Assembly (NCBI GenBank): GCA_035341015.1
Contig: DAOQUL010000003.1
Span: forward strand, 62,001-126,000
DNA: 64,000 nt
Direction: 5' to 3'
DNA from: JAKQIM01 sp029557965
Lineage (GTDB): Bacteria; Chloroflexota; Anaerolineae; Anaerolineales; UBA4823
In this document: positions 24,091 through 32,318 of the stretch, piece by piece
How positions within the stretch are numbered: the first letter of the stretch is position 1
Layout of the letters: the number at the start of each line of letters is the position of its first letter
Notes under the pieces: generated by a model
Databases searched by the model: none
What the model saw: the letters and a program-made list of their open reading frames with translations, nothing else
Told to the model about the DNA's origin: nothing
Made by a program: the position numbers and the translations under genes

Positions 24091-25842
24091 CTAGGATGGG
24101 TTGGATTTCCAGATCTTGAATTCTTTTAGACTTGATCCGCCAATGAATTCGCGCAGGATCGAGTTATCTGGCAGCAGTTCGGTGGTGATCGGTTCGAACC
24201 ATTCCAGCAAGGCCAGTAGGCGCTTGGCCTCGATATGTTCTGGGGTGGCGAAGGGCACCTGGCGCAAGAGGGGTTCGGCCAGGGCTTTGAGGGCCGAAAG
24301 TTCGTAAGCCAGGGCCGAGTTGAACATGACGTCGGCGTTTTCTTGGTAGGGGAAGATGTTGCGCTTCTCGCCGCGGCGGACCGATTCCCAGCGCTGGATG
24401 GTGTCGCGGGCGGTATAGCCGCGCTCGCGGGCATCGCGGACGATGCGCCGGATGAGGCGGGTGTCGGTGGTAGAGATGCGGTTGTGACGATCGAGGTTCA
24501 ACTGCGTGAGCGCAGAAGCGTACAGGCGGAAGGTGTGTTCGACGGGGAAATCAGGCAGCAGGGCGGGGTTCAGGCCGTGGATGCCTTCGAGGATGATGAC
24601 CTGCCCGGGCTGGAGCTGGATCTCTTCGCCGGGTTCAGAGCGGCCCTTCTTAAAGTCGAAGTGAGGGATGCGAACCACCTGGCCCTCTACCAGCAGGCGC
24701 AGGTCGTGGGCCAACTGGCGGGTATTGAGGGCGCCGAGGGATTCGAAATCGGGCTTGCCTTCTGCGTCCAGGGGGGTATGCTCACGGTCAACGAAGTAAT
24801 TGTCCATTTCCAAGGGGTAAGGCGAGATGCCCTGCGACAGGAGCTGGATGGTGAGACGCTTGGAGAGGGTGGTCTTACCGCTGGAGGATGGCCCTGCAAT
24901 GAGGATGATGCGCACCTGGTTGGGAGAACCGGGCTGGCAGCGGGCGTTGATCTGCGAGGCGATGTCGGCGACATGCTGTTCGTGGAGGGCCTCAGAGACC
25001 AGGATAACCTCGTTGATGCGCCCGGCCTGGATGGCGTCATTGAGCGCGCCCACGCTGGCAATCCCCAGGCGGTTGAGCCATTGGCCGTAGAGCTTGAAGG
25101 TTGCTAGCAGCTTGGAATACTCGGGCATGGGGAGCAGGCGGGTGGGGTTGTGGCGGCGAGGAAAACGCAGGGTGAAGCCGCCATTGACCAATTCCAGGTT
25201 GAACCAGCGCAGGTAACCGGTGGAGGGCACCATGTAGCCGTGGTAATAATCTTGGTGGTCGTTGATGCGGTAGAGGGTGAGGTAATCCTTCTGGCGGTGG
25301 GCAAGCAGGCGGGCTTTGTCGTCGTAGCCCTTGGCCTGGAAGTAAGCAATGGCTTCAGAGATGGGGGCCTCGCGTTTTAAGAAGGGTAAATCTGCGGCAA
25401 CCAGGGCGCGCATTTGGGCCTCTAGCTGTGCCAGTTCTTCTTCGTTGAGCGGAGGGCGCTGCTTGACCTCGCAGTAGTAGCCGCCGGATGAGATCGAATG
25501 GTCGACCGTTAGCACGGCCTCGGGGAATAGTTCTTCGAAGGCCGCATCCAGCAGGAATGTGAGGCAGCGGCGGTAGATGAGCATGCCATCCGACTCGCCC
25601 ATGGTGACCGGCTTAACGCGCGATTCCATTTTGATGGGGTAGGTCAGCTCGCGCAGCTCGCCGTTAACCACGGCCCCCACGATGGGGTTGGCTTCGCCTT
25701 CTTCAGTATTTTGAATGACTTTGAGGAATTCGCCGATCGCAGCGCCGCGCGGTCCAGAAATCACTCTGTCATCGGGGAGATGGATTTCGACTGTGGAACT
25801 GGGAGAAACGAGTGAGAAATGATTTGAATTGGGGGTGTTCAT
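24091..25842 (-). CDS. TGS / ThrRS-like editing domain / uridine-kinase-like P-loop protein
   Basis: 583 aa. N-terminal TGS-like beta-grasp (~15-85), then a ThrRS/AlaRS second-additional-domain-like segment with HSISSGGYYCEV (~114-125). The C-terminal nucleoside kinase has Walker A GPSSSGKTTLSKRL (~317-330), DNYFVDRE, HFDFKKG and LEGIHGLNP. Proteins of this architecture are annotated as uridine kinase or phosphoribulokinase-like; their physiological substrate is not settled. The AlaX/ThrRS module would suggest RNA or aminoacyl binding, which is inference. AAGG lies 5 nt before the ATG. Confidence 0.85.
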   Translation of the reverse strand: MNTPNSNHFSLVSPSSTVEIHLPDDRVISGPRGAAIGEFLKVIQNTEEGEANPIVGAVVNGELRELTYPIKMESRVKPVTMGESDGMLIYRRCLTFLLDAAFEELFPEAVLTVDHSISSGGYYCEVKQRPPLNEEELAQLEAQMRALVAADLPFLKREAPISEAIAYFQAKGYDDKARLLAHRQKDYLTLYRINDHQDYYHGYMVPSTGYLRWFNLELVNGGFTLRFPRRHNPTRLLPMPEYSKLLATFKLYGQWLNRLGIASVGALNDAIQAGRINEVILVSEALHEQHVADIASQINARCQPGSPNQVRIILIAGPSSSGKTTLSKRLTIQLLSQGISPYPLEMDNYFVDREHTPLDAEGKPDFESLGALNTRQLAHDLRLLVEGQVVRIPHFDFKKGRSEPGEEIQLQPGQVIILEGIHGLNPALLPDFPVEHTFRLYASALTQLNLDRHNRISTTDTRLIRRIVRDARERGYTARDTIQRWESVRRGEKRNIFPYQENADVMFNSALAYELSALKALAEPLLRQVPFATPEHIEAKRLLALLEWFEPITTELLPDNSILREFIGGSSLKEFKIWKSNPS

Positions 25843-25912
25843 TTGACCTTAAGATGCCTTGGTTTAGTGGATTTCAGGGTCTTATTGTAACACAAGGGCC
25901 GAAGTTACGAAA

Positions 25913-25952
25913 ATGAGCGTAGGGCTGTGCGTTGGCACAACCCTACGCTCAT
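25913..25952 (-). terminator. Terminator of the gcvH-gcvPA-gcvPB operon
   Basis: The arms ATGAGCGTAGGG..GTGC / GCAC..CCCTACGCTCAT form a long hairpin with a short loop. On the minus strand it is followed by TTTTCG, 24 nt after the gcvPB stop. Confidence 0.75.
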
Positions 25953-25975
25953 CTTAAGGGCTCTCGCCTGAGGGG

Positions 25976-27448
25976 TTACTCTCGATCTAAAGCCGATACA
26001 CCACAGCACAGCACCAGTTCTTTGGCGGCTTTGACTTCGTCAACACGCCCGACCGGGGTGTTGTGCGGGGCATCTTTGAGCAGCTGCGGATTGGTATGCG
26101 CTTCTTCGGCGATCTTGAGCATGGCATCGGCAAAAGTATCCAGGGTTTCTTTGCTTTCGGTTTCGGTGGGCTCGATCATCAGAGCCTCGTGAACGATGAG
26201 CGGGAAGTAGTTGGTTGGCGGATGGAATTTGTAATCCATCAGGCGTTTGGCGATATCCAGTGCGTGAACATCGGGCACTTCGGGCCAGCGGCCTTCAAGG
26301 ACAAATTCGTGCATGCAGACGCGGTCGTAAGGCAGGTGGTAGGTATCTCTAAGGCGAGAAAGCAGGTAGTTGGCGTTCAGCACTGCCATCTCGGCAATCT
26401 GGCGCAGACCCTGGGCCCCGTGCATGACCAGGTAGGTGTAAGCGCGCACAGCCATGCCAAAGTGACCGTGGAAGGCTTTGACACGCCCGATGCTCTTGGG
26501 CGGCTGGACCAGGCCGTAGAGGGGCGGGGTCTCTTCATCGCCCATGTCGATCACATCGACGATGGGGCCGGGCAAGAAATCGACCAGGTTTTCGGCCACG
26601 CCCACCGGGCCAGAGCCAGGGCCGCCGCCGCCGTGTGGGGTGGAGAAGGTCTTGTGCAGGTTATAGTGCAGCACGTCAATGCCCAGGTCGCCAGGGCGGA
26701 CGATGCCAAGCAGGGCGTTCATGTTGGCGCCATCGCCATACACCAGTCCGCCGGCCTGGTGCACCATGCGGATGACCTCTTCGACGTTCTCATCGAACAG
26801 CCCCAGGGTGTTGGGGTTGGTGAGCATCAAGCCAGCCAGGGTGTCATCACATTCCAGCTTGAGGGCTTCGAGGTCCACGTTGCCGCGGGCATCCGACTTT
26901 AGCTCGACCACGCGCAGGCCGCTCATGGCAGATGTGGCGGGGTTAGTGCCGTGGGCAGAATCGGGGATGAGGATCTTATCGCGCTTGTGGTCGCCGCGGG
27001 AACGGTGGTAGGCGCGGATGATGAGCACGCCGGTCAGTTCGCCGTGAGCGCCGGCGGCAGGTTGGAGCGTGATGCCGGCAAAGCCGCCGATTTCCTTGAG
27101 CCATTCTTGCAGGTTATACAGCAAGACCAGGCTGCCCTGTACGGTTTCGACGGGCTGGAGGGGGTGGGCGTAGGCAAAGCCCGGCAGACGGACGGTCTCT
27201 TCATTAACCTTGGGGTTATACTTCATGGTGCAGGACCCCAGGGGATAGTAACCCGTATCAATGCTGTAGTTCAACTGCGAGAGACGGGTGTAGTGGCGGA
27301 TGACTTCCAGCTCTGACATTTCTGGCAGGGGAAGCTCATCGCGCAGCAGGCCGGCAGGCGGCAGGTCTGACAGGGGGACATCGGGCTGGGGGAAGCGGAT
27401 GCCCTGGCGGCCAGGGACAGACAGATCACACAACTGTGGTTCACCCAT
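25976..27448 (-). CDS. gcvPB: Glycine dehydrogenase (decarboxylating) subunit 2
   Basis: 490 aa, the C-terminal half of the P protein as a separate subunit. Motifs: YPLGSCTMKYNPKVNE (~76-91), HGTNPATSAMSG, and the PLP lysine region DVLHYNLHKTFSTPHGGGGPGSGPVGV. With GcvPA it decarboxylates glycine and loads the aminomethyl group onto lipoyl-GcvH. It overlaps gcvPA by 8 nt, so translation is coupled. Confidence 0.96.
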   Translation of the reverse strand: MGEPQLCDLSVPGRQGIRFPQPDVPLSDLPPAGLLRDELPLPEMSELEVIRHYTRLSQLNYSIDTGYYPLGSCTMKYNPKVNEETVRLPGFAYAHPLQPVETVQGSLVLLYNLQEWLKEIGGFAGITLQPAAGAHGELTGVLIIRAYHRSRGDHKRDKILIPDSAHGTNPATSAMSGLRVVELKSDARGNVDLEALKLECDDTLAGLMLTNPNTLGLFDENVEEVIRMVHQAGGLVYGDGANMNALLGIVRPGDLGIDVLHYNLHKTFSTPHGGGGPGSGPVGVAENLVDFLPGPIVDVIDMGDEETPPLYGLVQPPKSIGRVKAFHGHFGMAVRAYTYLVMHGAQGLRQIAEMAVLNANYLLSRLRDTYHLPYDRVCMHEFVLEGRWPEVPDVHALDIAKRLMDYKFHPPTNYFPLIVHEALMIEPTETESKETLDTFADAMLKIAEEAHTNPQLLKDAPHNTPVGRVDEVKAAKELVLCCGVSALDRE

Positions 27449-28790
27449 TCGACACCTCCCGTAAAGCCTCTACCAGCGTTTCAATTTCTTCGTGCGAGTT
27501 CATCTCAGTGACAGCCACCAGCATGTGGTGGGTGAGGGCGGGGTAATCTTGGCTTAGATCGTAGCCGCCCAGGATATCGTGCTCGAGCAGGAGATCGTTG
27601 ATCTCGGCAACCGGGAGGGGGCATTGGATCACAAATTCATTGAAGAAGGGTGCGCCAGACCAAAGCGAATATTTGGGCAGATCGTGGATGCGGGCCGCGG
27701 CGTGGTGGGCTTTGTGATAGTTCAACTCAGCCACCTGGCGCAGTCCGTTTTTACCCAGCAGGCTCATATAGACGGCCGAGCCAAGGGCCATGAGGCCCTG
27801 GTTCGAGCAGATGTTGGAAGTGGCTTTTTCGCGGCGGATGTGCTGCTCGCGGGCGGTGAGGGTGAGCACGTAAGCCAGTTGGCCGCGGTTATCTATCGAT
27901 TCACCTACCAGGCGTCCAGCCATCTTGCGGACGAATTCTTTGCGGGTGGCAAAGAGGCCCAGGTAAGGGCCGCCGAAGGACATGGGGATGCCCAGCGGCT
28001 GGCCTTCGCCGGTGACGATATCAGCGCCCATCTGGCCGGGGGTTTTTAACATGCCAAGGGCCATGGGGTTGATGGCTACGCAGAGTAAGGCGCCGGCAGC
28101 ATGGGCGGCTTCAGCCAGGCTGGTGTAATCGTAGACGCGCCCGAAGAAATCGGGGTACTGGACCACCACCAGGGCGGTTTCGCCGTCGATGAGGGGTAAA
28201 AGGGCCTCGGGGCCGGCATTCAGGTCGCTTTCGGGGCCATCGCCCACCAGTTGCAGGGGGCTGTCGGTGCTGTAGGTGCGCACAGTCTGGCGGTACTGCG
28301 GGTGCAGGGCCGGCGACAGCACGATCTTGGCGCGCTTGCCGCGGAAGTTGGCGTAGGCCATGTTGACGGCCTCGGCCACGGCGGTGGCGCCATCATAATG
28401 GGAGGCATTGCTGACATCCATGCCGGTCAGCGCGGCCACCAGGCTTTGGTATTCGAAGATGGCTTGCAGTGTGCCCTGAGAAAGCTCGGGTTGGTAAGGG
28501 GTGTAGGCGGTCAGGAATTCGCCGCGGCGCAAAACTGCATCGACTGCAGCAGGTACGTAATGGTTATAAGCACCTGCGCCTAAGAAGCAGACCAGGTCTC
28601 GGGCCGATTCGTTGGCCCAGGCCAGGTTTTGCAGCTCAGCAACGGCTTCCATTTCGGTCTCGGCCGGCGGCAGTGCCAGGTCGGGGAAGCGGTGTTTGGC
28701 CGGAACAACCTTGAACAGATCGGCCAGGTGGTCAATGCCGATGGCACGCAGCATTGCCTCCCGGTCGGCATCAGTATGAGGAGTGAACAT
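27441..28790 (-). CDS. gcvPA: Glycine dehydrogenase (decarboxylating) subunit 1
   Basis: 449 aa. GcvPA hallmarks: FLGAGAYNHYVPAAVDA (~70-86), FLTAYTPYQPELSQGTLQAIFEYQ, TGMDVSNASHYDGATA and GQPLGIPMSFGGPYLG. It forms the heterotetrameric P protein with GcvPB. It starts 8 nt after the gcvH stop and is controlled by the upstream glycine riboswitch. Confidence 0.96.
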   Translation of the reverse strand: MFTPHTDADREAMLRAIGIDHLADLFKVVPAKHRFPDLALPPAETEMEAVAELQNLAWANESARDLVCFLGAGAYNHYVPAAVDAVLRRGEFLTAYTPYQPELSQGTLQAIFEYQSLVAALTGMDVSNASHYDGATAVAEAVNMAYANFRGKRAKIVLSPALHPQYRQTVRTYSTDSPLQLVGDGPESDLNAGPEALLPLIDGETALVVVQYPDFFGRVYDYTSLAEAAHAAGALLCVAINPMALGMLKTPGQMGADIVTGEGQPLGIPMSFGGPYLGLFATRKEFVRKMAGRLVGESIDNRGQLAYVLTLTAREQHIRREKATSNICSNQGLMALGSAVYMSLLGKNGLRQVAELNYHKAHHAAARIHDLPKYSLWSGAPFFNEFVIQCPLPVAEINDLLLEHDILGGYDLSQDYPALTHHMLVAVTEMNSHEEIETLVEALREVSNG

Positions 28791-28798
28791 AGGTGTTG

Positions 28799-29191
28799 TT
28801 AACCCTGGGATTCGACGTGGGCGCCGTATGCAACGGCATCCATCAACGGCTTAAGCTCGGCAGGATCACTCAGCTCGATCTTGATGATCCAGGCGGCTTC
28901 GTAGGGGCTGCTGTTGATGACTTCGGGGGCAGCGCCCAGGTCTTCGTTGATGGCTACGATCTTACCGCTGACGGGGCTGTAAACATCGGCAGCGGCTTTG
29001 ACCGATTCGATGGTAGCGATGGTATCGCCTTGTTTGATCTCGTCGCCTTCGGCAACGACAATTTCAGCGAAGACGATATCAGAAAGCTGGTTTTGGGCAT
29101 AATCCGAAATTCCGACCGTGCCGGTGCTGCCTTCGACCAGGATCCACTCGTTACTTTCGGCAAACTTCAAATTGGCGGGAATGTTGCTCAT
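28799..29191 (-). CDS. gcvH: Glycine cleavage system H protein
   Basis: 130 aa from ATG 29191, with CAGGAGG 6 nt upstream. The lipoyl-lysine motif is in TIESVKAAADVYSPVSGKIVAINE (Lys ~66). It carries the aminomethyl group from the P to the T protein. It is the first gene of gcvH-gcvPA-gcvPB. The T protein is not in this operon but fused to SHMT at 19006. Confidence 0.96.
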   Translation of the reverse strand: MSNIPANLKFAESNEWILVEGSTGTVGISDYAQNQLSDIVFAEIVVAEGDEIKQGDTIATIESVKAAADVYSPVSGKIVAINEDLGAAPEVINSSPYEAAWIIKIELSDPAELKPLMDAVAYGAHVESQG

Positions 29192-29235
29192 GGAAATACC
29201 TCCTGTGAAAAATGGTTTGTAGGGTTTAAAGAACG

Positions 29236-29265
29236 AGAGGCACACGGCATGAACCGCGTGCCTCT
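29236..29265 (-). terminator. Expression-platform hairpin of the glycine riboswitch
   Basis: 12-nt arms AGAGGCACGCGG / CCGTGTGCCTCT (one G-U pair) begin at the last bases of aptamer 2 and are followed on the minus strand by CGTTCTTTAAA. It competes with the aptamer's terminal GACAGAGG, which suggests transcriptional control with glycine turning the operon on. Confidence 0.65.
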
Positions 29266-29470
29266 GTCATGGACCTGAGAGATTCGCGCGGCCGGATAAG
29301 CGGCAGGCGTTTGCCCCATCGGTGCAGCGGGCGGGTGTACTGCCGCGCGGCTTTCCAGAGGTGAGCGAGGACAGAGTCCTTTTACCTGAGAGATTCGCCT
29401 GGCTTTGCCTTGCAGACAGGTTTGCACCTTCGGTGCCCGGTTTTTGAGGCCGGGTCTCTTCTCTGCGCTC
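29262..29470 (-). ncRNA. Tandem glycine riboswitch
   Basis: Two aptamers read on the minus strand. Aptamer 1 has GCACCGAAGGTGCAAACC and AATCTCTCAGGTAAAAGGAC. Aptamer 2 has GCACCGATGGGGCAAAC and AATCTCTCAGGTCCATGACA ending in GACAGAGG. These are the conserved cores of the gcvT-type glycine riboswitch. It sits in the leader of gcvH-gcvPA-gcvPB. Confidence 0.95.
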
Positions 29471-29486
29471 GTTGAATTACGCTATC

Positions 29487-29515
29487 ATTTTAACGGTGAA
29501 ATATCGAAATAACAA
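29487..29515 (-). promoter_or_regulatory. Promoter of the glycine riboswitch operon
   Basis: On the minus strand, TTGTTA (29515-29510), a 17-nt spacer and TAAAAT (29492-29487). The start would fall near 29480, just before aptamer 1. The -35 overlaps the terminator of the upstream DUF4870 gene. Confidence 0.55.
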
Positions 29516-29552
29516 GGGTGAAGCCAGTGCCAAAGCACGGCTTCACCCTTGT
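29512..29552 (-). terminator. Terminator after the DUF4870 gene
   Basis: 14-nt perfect arms (ACAAGGGTGAAGCC / GGCTTCACCCTTGT) with a 13-nt loop, followed on the minus strand by TATTTCG. Confidence 0.65.
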
Positions 29553-29588
29553 GGGGTACAAACGAGGCGAATCAACCAGAAAGGTTGC

Positions 29589-29903
29589 TTATGCCCAGCC
29601 CTGGTTCTTGATGAAATCGGTAATGACCGGGACCTGCACCATCTCGCCTTGGTAAGCTTTGTAGGCGAAGAAGAGCATGACCAGCCAGATAATGGCGCCG
29701 CAGCCAAACAGCGGCAGGAGGACAATGTAGATGATGCCGAGGATCAGCGATTGGACAGCGTGGAACTTGATGAAGGGGCGAGCTTTCTTGTCTTCCATCA
29801 ACAGCAGGATGATGGACACGAGGGGGGAGAATACGTAGGCCAGTGCCGACCAAAGCTTATCGTCGCTGGTGATCTCGGGGGATGGGGTTACGGGTGTTTC
29901 CAT
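29589..29903 (-). CDS. DUF4870 small membrane protein
   Basis: 104 aa. A short acidic N-terminus is followed by SALAYVFSPLVSIILLLM, KARPFIKFHAVQSL and a C-terminal hydrophobic hairpin (~55-85). The F-x-K/R-F-H-A-x-Q-S motif is the DUF4870/Tic20-like signature. It probably has three or four membrane segments. Function unknown. GGAGG lies 9 nt before the ATG. Confidence 0.88.
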   Translation of the reverse strand: METPVTPSPEITSDDKLWSALAYVFSPLVSIILLLMEDKKARPFIKFHAVQSLILGIIYIVLLPLFGCGAIIWLVMLFFAYKAYQGEMVQVPVITDFIKNQGWA

Positions 29904-29970
29904 TTGTTATTACCTCCATGGTGGTTTGGATAAATTAGCCGGCATGATTGCCGTATGGCTTATAAGAAAG

Positions 29971-30000
29971 ATTGTACATCAAAAACCCTTGAAAAGGCAA
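29971..30000 (-). promoter_or_regulatory. Promoter of the DUF4870 gene
   Basis: TTGCCT (30000-29995), 18 nt and TACAAT (29976-29971) on the minus strand, leaving a ~60-nt leader to the ATG at 29903. Confidence 0.5.
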
Positions 30001-30044
30001 GCTATTTCACATCCAGTTTTTATAACCCCGGCAAGGCGGGCGGG

Positions 30045-31427
30045 TTACGCTGTGGTGAGGTTGTGGACCCATTTTTTGGAGCGGTAGCGCTGCAGGCCGA
30101 AGATGAATTTGTTGATCTCATCGCCCATGACCAGTAAATAGACCCAGTAAATGGGCAGGTGGAAGACGAAAGCACCCAAGAGGGCCAGGGGCACACCCAC
30201 CACCCAGATCGATCCAACATCAAGTAAGAAGGCAAACTTGGTGTCGCCCCCGCTGCGGAAGATGCCGACATAGAGCACCATGTTGGCTGAACGCAGCCAA
30301 AGCATGGTGGCGATGACCCACAGAATCCGCAGGGCATATTGGGCCACAGCGGGGGATACTTTGTAGGGCAGCAGCATCCAGCCAGAGCCGGCCCAGACCA
30401 GTACGCCAACCACCAAAGAGCTGAACATGGCCAGGGCAATGGCATTCCCGGCATAACGGAAGGCTTTTTTCTCGTCGCCTGCGCCGATGACGTTGCCAAC
30501 CAGGATGGCACAGGCGTTGCCGATGCCGATGAACATCACAATCGCCAGGCCATCAAAGGTTGAGGCGATGTTCATGGCGGCGATGGCATCGGTGCCCACG
30601 TGGGCGTAAATGGCATTATAGGTAGTGATGCCCAGGGACCAGAACACTTCGTTGAACATCACGGGCAGCATGCGGCGCATTACCCGCCCGATGAAGGCGC
30701 GATCGAATTGGAATAGCTCGGCTGGGCGAGCGGCGGCAGGCGTTTTGAGCCGGTAAGACAGCCACAGCAAAACGCTGCATTCGAGGATGCGGGCGATGGT
30801 GATGGCTACGGCGGCCCCGTTGATGCCCAGGGCTGGCAGGCCCAGCTTGCCGAAGATGAGCGTATAGCTCAGCAAGGTGTTGACGCTCAATGCGCCGACG
30901 CTGACGACCATTGGCAGGCGCACATTGCCCGTGCTGCGCAGCACAAAGGCGTAACAGAATGTGAACAGGGTGAATGGGAAGCTGATCACATAAATGCGCA
31001 GGTAGGGAACCCCTAGTTCGAGCACCGCGGGATCGGTGGTGTAGAAACCCAATGCCATCTGGGGGAAGAAAAGCCCCAGGCTGGTGAAGAACAGCGTGCC
31101 TGCCGCCCCCACAATGAGCGACAGCCCCATGACGCGGCGGATGTTGGGGACATCGGCCTTGCCCCAATATTGGGCCATGAAGATAGCCGCGCCGCTGTTG
31201 GTGCCAAAGAGCAGGAGGTTGAACAAGAAGTAGACCTGGTTGGAAAGCCCCACCGCAGCGACAGAGGTTTCGCCAAGCTGACCGACCATAATGCTGTTGA
31301 CCAGGTTGAGGGATGACATGATGAACTGTTGAGCGATGATCGGCAAGGCGAGCTTGAAGAGGCGTGAGAAGAACTCGCGGTCTTGGATGAAATCTTTAAA
31401 CCAGGTGTGGGTGTTGGCAAGCAGCAT
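30045..31427 (-). CDS. MATE family efflux transporter
   Basis: 460 aa with about 12 hydrophobic helices in two repeats. N-terminal LFKLALPIIAQQFIMSSLNLVNSIMVGQLGE (~23-53) and GLSNQVYFLFNLLLFGTNSG are typical MatE sequence. It should be a cation-coupled drug or metabolite antiporter in the inner membrane; the substrate is unknown. AAGG precedes the ATG by 8 nt. Confidence 0.92.
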   Translation of the reverse strand: MLLANTHTWFKDFIQDREFFSRLFKLALPIIAQQFIMSSLNLVNSIMVGQLGETSVAAVGLSNQVYFLFNLLLFGTNSGAAIFMAQYWGKADVPNIRRVMGLSLIVGAAGTLFFTSLGLFFPQMALGFYTTDPAVLELGVPYLRIYVISFPFTLFTFCYAFVLRSTGNVRLPMVVSVGALSVNTLLSYTLIFGKLGLPALGINGAAVAITIARILECSVLLWLSYRLKTPAAARPAELFQFDRAFIGRVMRRMLPVMFNEVFWSLGITTYNAIYAHVGTDAIAAMNIASTFDGLAIVMFIGIGNACAILVGNVIGAGDEKKAFRYAGNAIALAMFSSLVVGVLVWAGSGWMLLPYKVSPAVAQYALRILWVIATMLWLRSANMVLYVGIFRSGGDTKFAFLLDVGSIWVVGVPLALLGAFVFHLPIYWVYLLVMGDEINKFIFGLQRYRSKKWVHNLTTA

Positions 31428-31471
31428 GGTATGACCTTGTTGTTTGGAGGGTTAACAGCACTGGCGGGGGG

Positions 31472-32281
31472 CTAGTATTCGCCTTCGAACAGGAAGACCA
31501 GGGGGGCGGTGCGGGCGTAATGGATGAGGGCTTTGCCGGGTGCAACGGTGCCGTAGGTGTGTGCCTGGGCCGTGATGGTTTGGAGACTGCCATCGGGGCG
31601 TTGGGCCTCGAATTGGACCGTGACATGGTGGCGGGTGAGGGTTTCGCCCATCAGTTTGACCGTGCGGCGCTCATCTTGCAGCACCCTGGCCTGGGTTCTG
31701 ACCTGAGAGCGGCGGTAGATGAACCAGGTGCGCAGGCGGCTGGCCAGGAAGAAAAACGCCAGTAAAACGAAGCACAGCGCATAGCCATCGTATTCTGCCG
31801 GAGAGCCCTGGATATAGCGGCTCAGACTGGCAGGGGCGATAGCCAGCCCAACCAAAAATATTAAGCCCAGCATCACCAGGGCAAAGAAATCGGCCGCATC
31901 GCTGGGAGGCTTGCGGCGGGTTCGAACAGGCTCTTGGCGGATGCGGCGCTCTAACCAGGCCCAGCCGGCGGCAGTGAGGGCCAGGCCGAAGAACAGGGGG
32001 AGCAGGCGGCGCAATGCCAGCCCGGCAAGGGGCAGGGTGGATGTGGCAGCCCAGGCAGGCAAGAGTAAGATGCCCATCAAAACGGCCAGCCCATTGAAGC
32101 CTAACAGCCAGGTGAGCAGGCTGTGCTTGCGGCGCAAGCCGTTCAAGAACATGGTAAGCGCCCATCCTGCCAGGTTGAATGGTAGGATGACGAAGGGGCC
32201 GTAGTCTGCCATCAAGATATAGGCAAGAAAGGTGGCGAGGAAAATGCCCACCGTGCGCCAAAAAAGAGCGAGATCTGCCAT
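31472..32281 (-). CDS. Hypothetical polytopic membrane protein
   Basis: 269 aa from ATG 32281. Six or so hydrophobic segments (~8-24, 28-45, 58-78, 88-112, 137-157, 168-185). They are followed by a soluble C-terminal domain of about 80 residues (VKLMGETLTRHHVTVQFEAQRPDG...). No family recognised. It is divergent from the DMT transporter gene with only 37 nt between the start codons. TAAGAT lies 8 nt before the ATG and there is no Shine-Dalgarno. Confidence 0.7.
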   Translation of the reverse strand: MADLALFWRTVGIFLATFLAYILMADYGPFVILPFNLAGWALTMFLNGLRRKHSLLTWLLGFNGLAVLMGILLLPAWAATSTLPLAGLALRRLLPLFFGLALTAAGWAWLERRIRQEPVRTRRKPPSDAADFFALVMLGLIFLVGLAIAPASLSRYIQGSPAEYDGYALCFVLLAFFFLASRLRTWFIYRRSQVRTQARVLQDERRTVKLMGETLTRHHVTVQFEAQRPDGSLQTITAQAHTYGTVAPGKALIHYARTAPLVFLFEGEY

Positions 32282-32289
32282 CGTGCTGA

Positions 32290-32312
32290 ATCTTACCACA
32301 GCATGGTATGAT
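32290..32312. promoter_or_regulatory. Back-to-back -10 boxes in a 37-nt divergent intergenic region
   Basis: Minus: TAAGAT (32295-32290), 8 nt before ATG 32281. Plus: TATGAT (32307-32312), 6 nt before ATG 32319. Each promoter's spacer and -35 would lie over the other gene's promoter. The plus gene has GGAGG directly abutting its ATG, too close for normal use. Confidence 0.45.
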
Positions 32313-32318
32313 TGGAGG

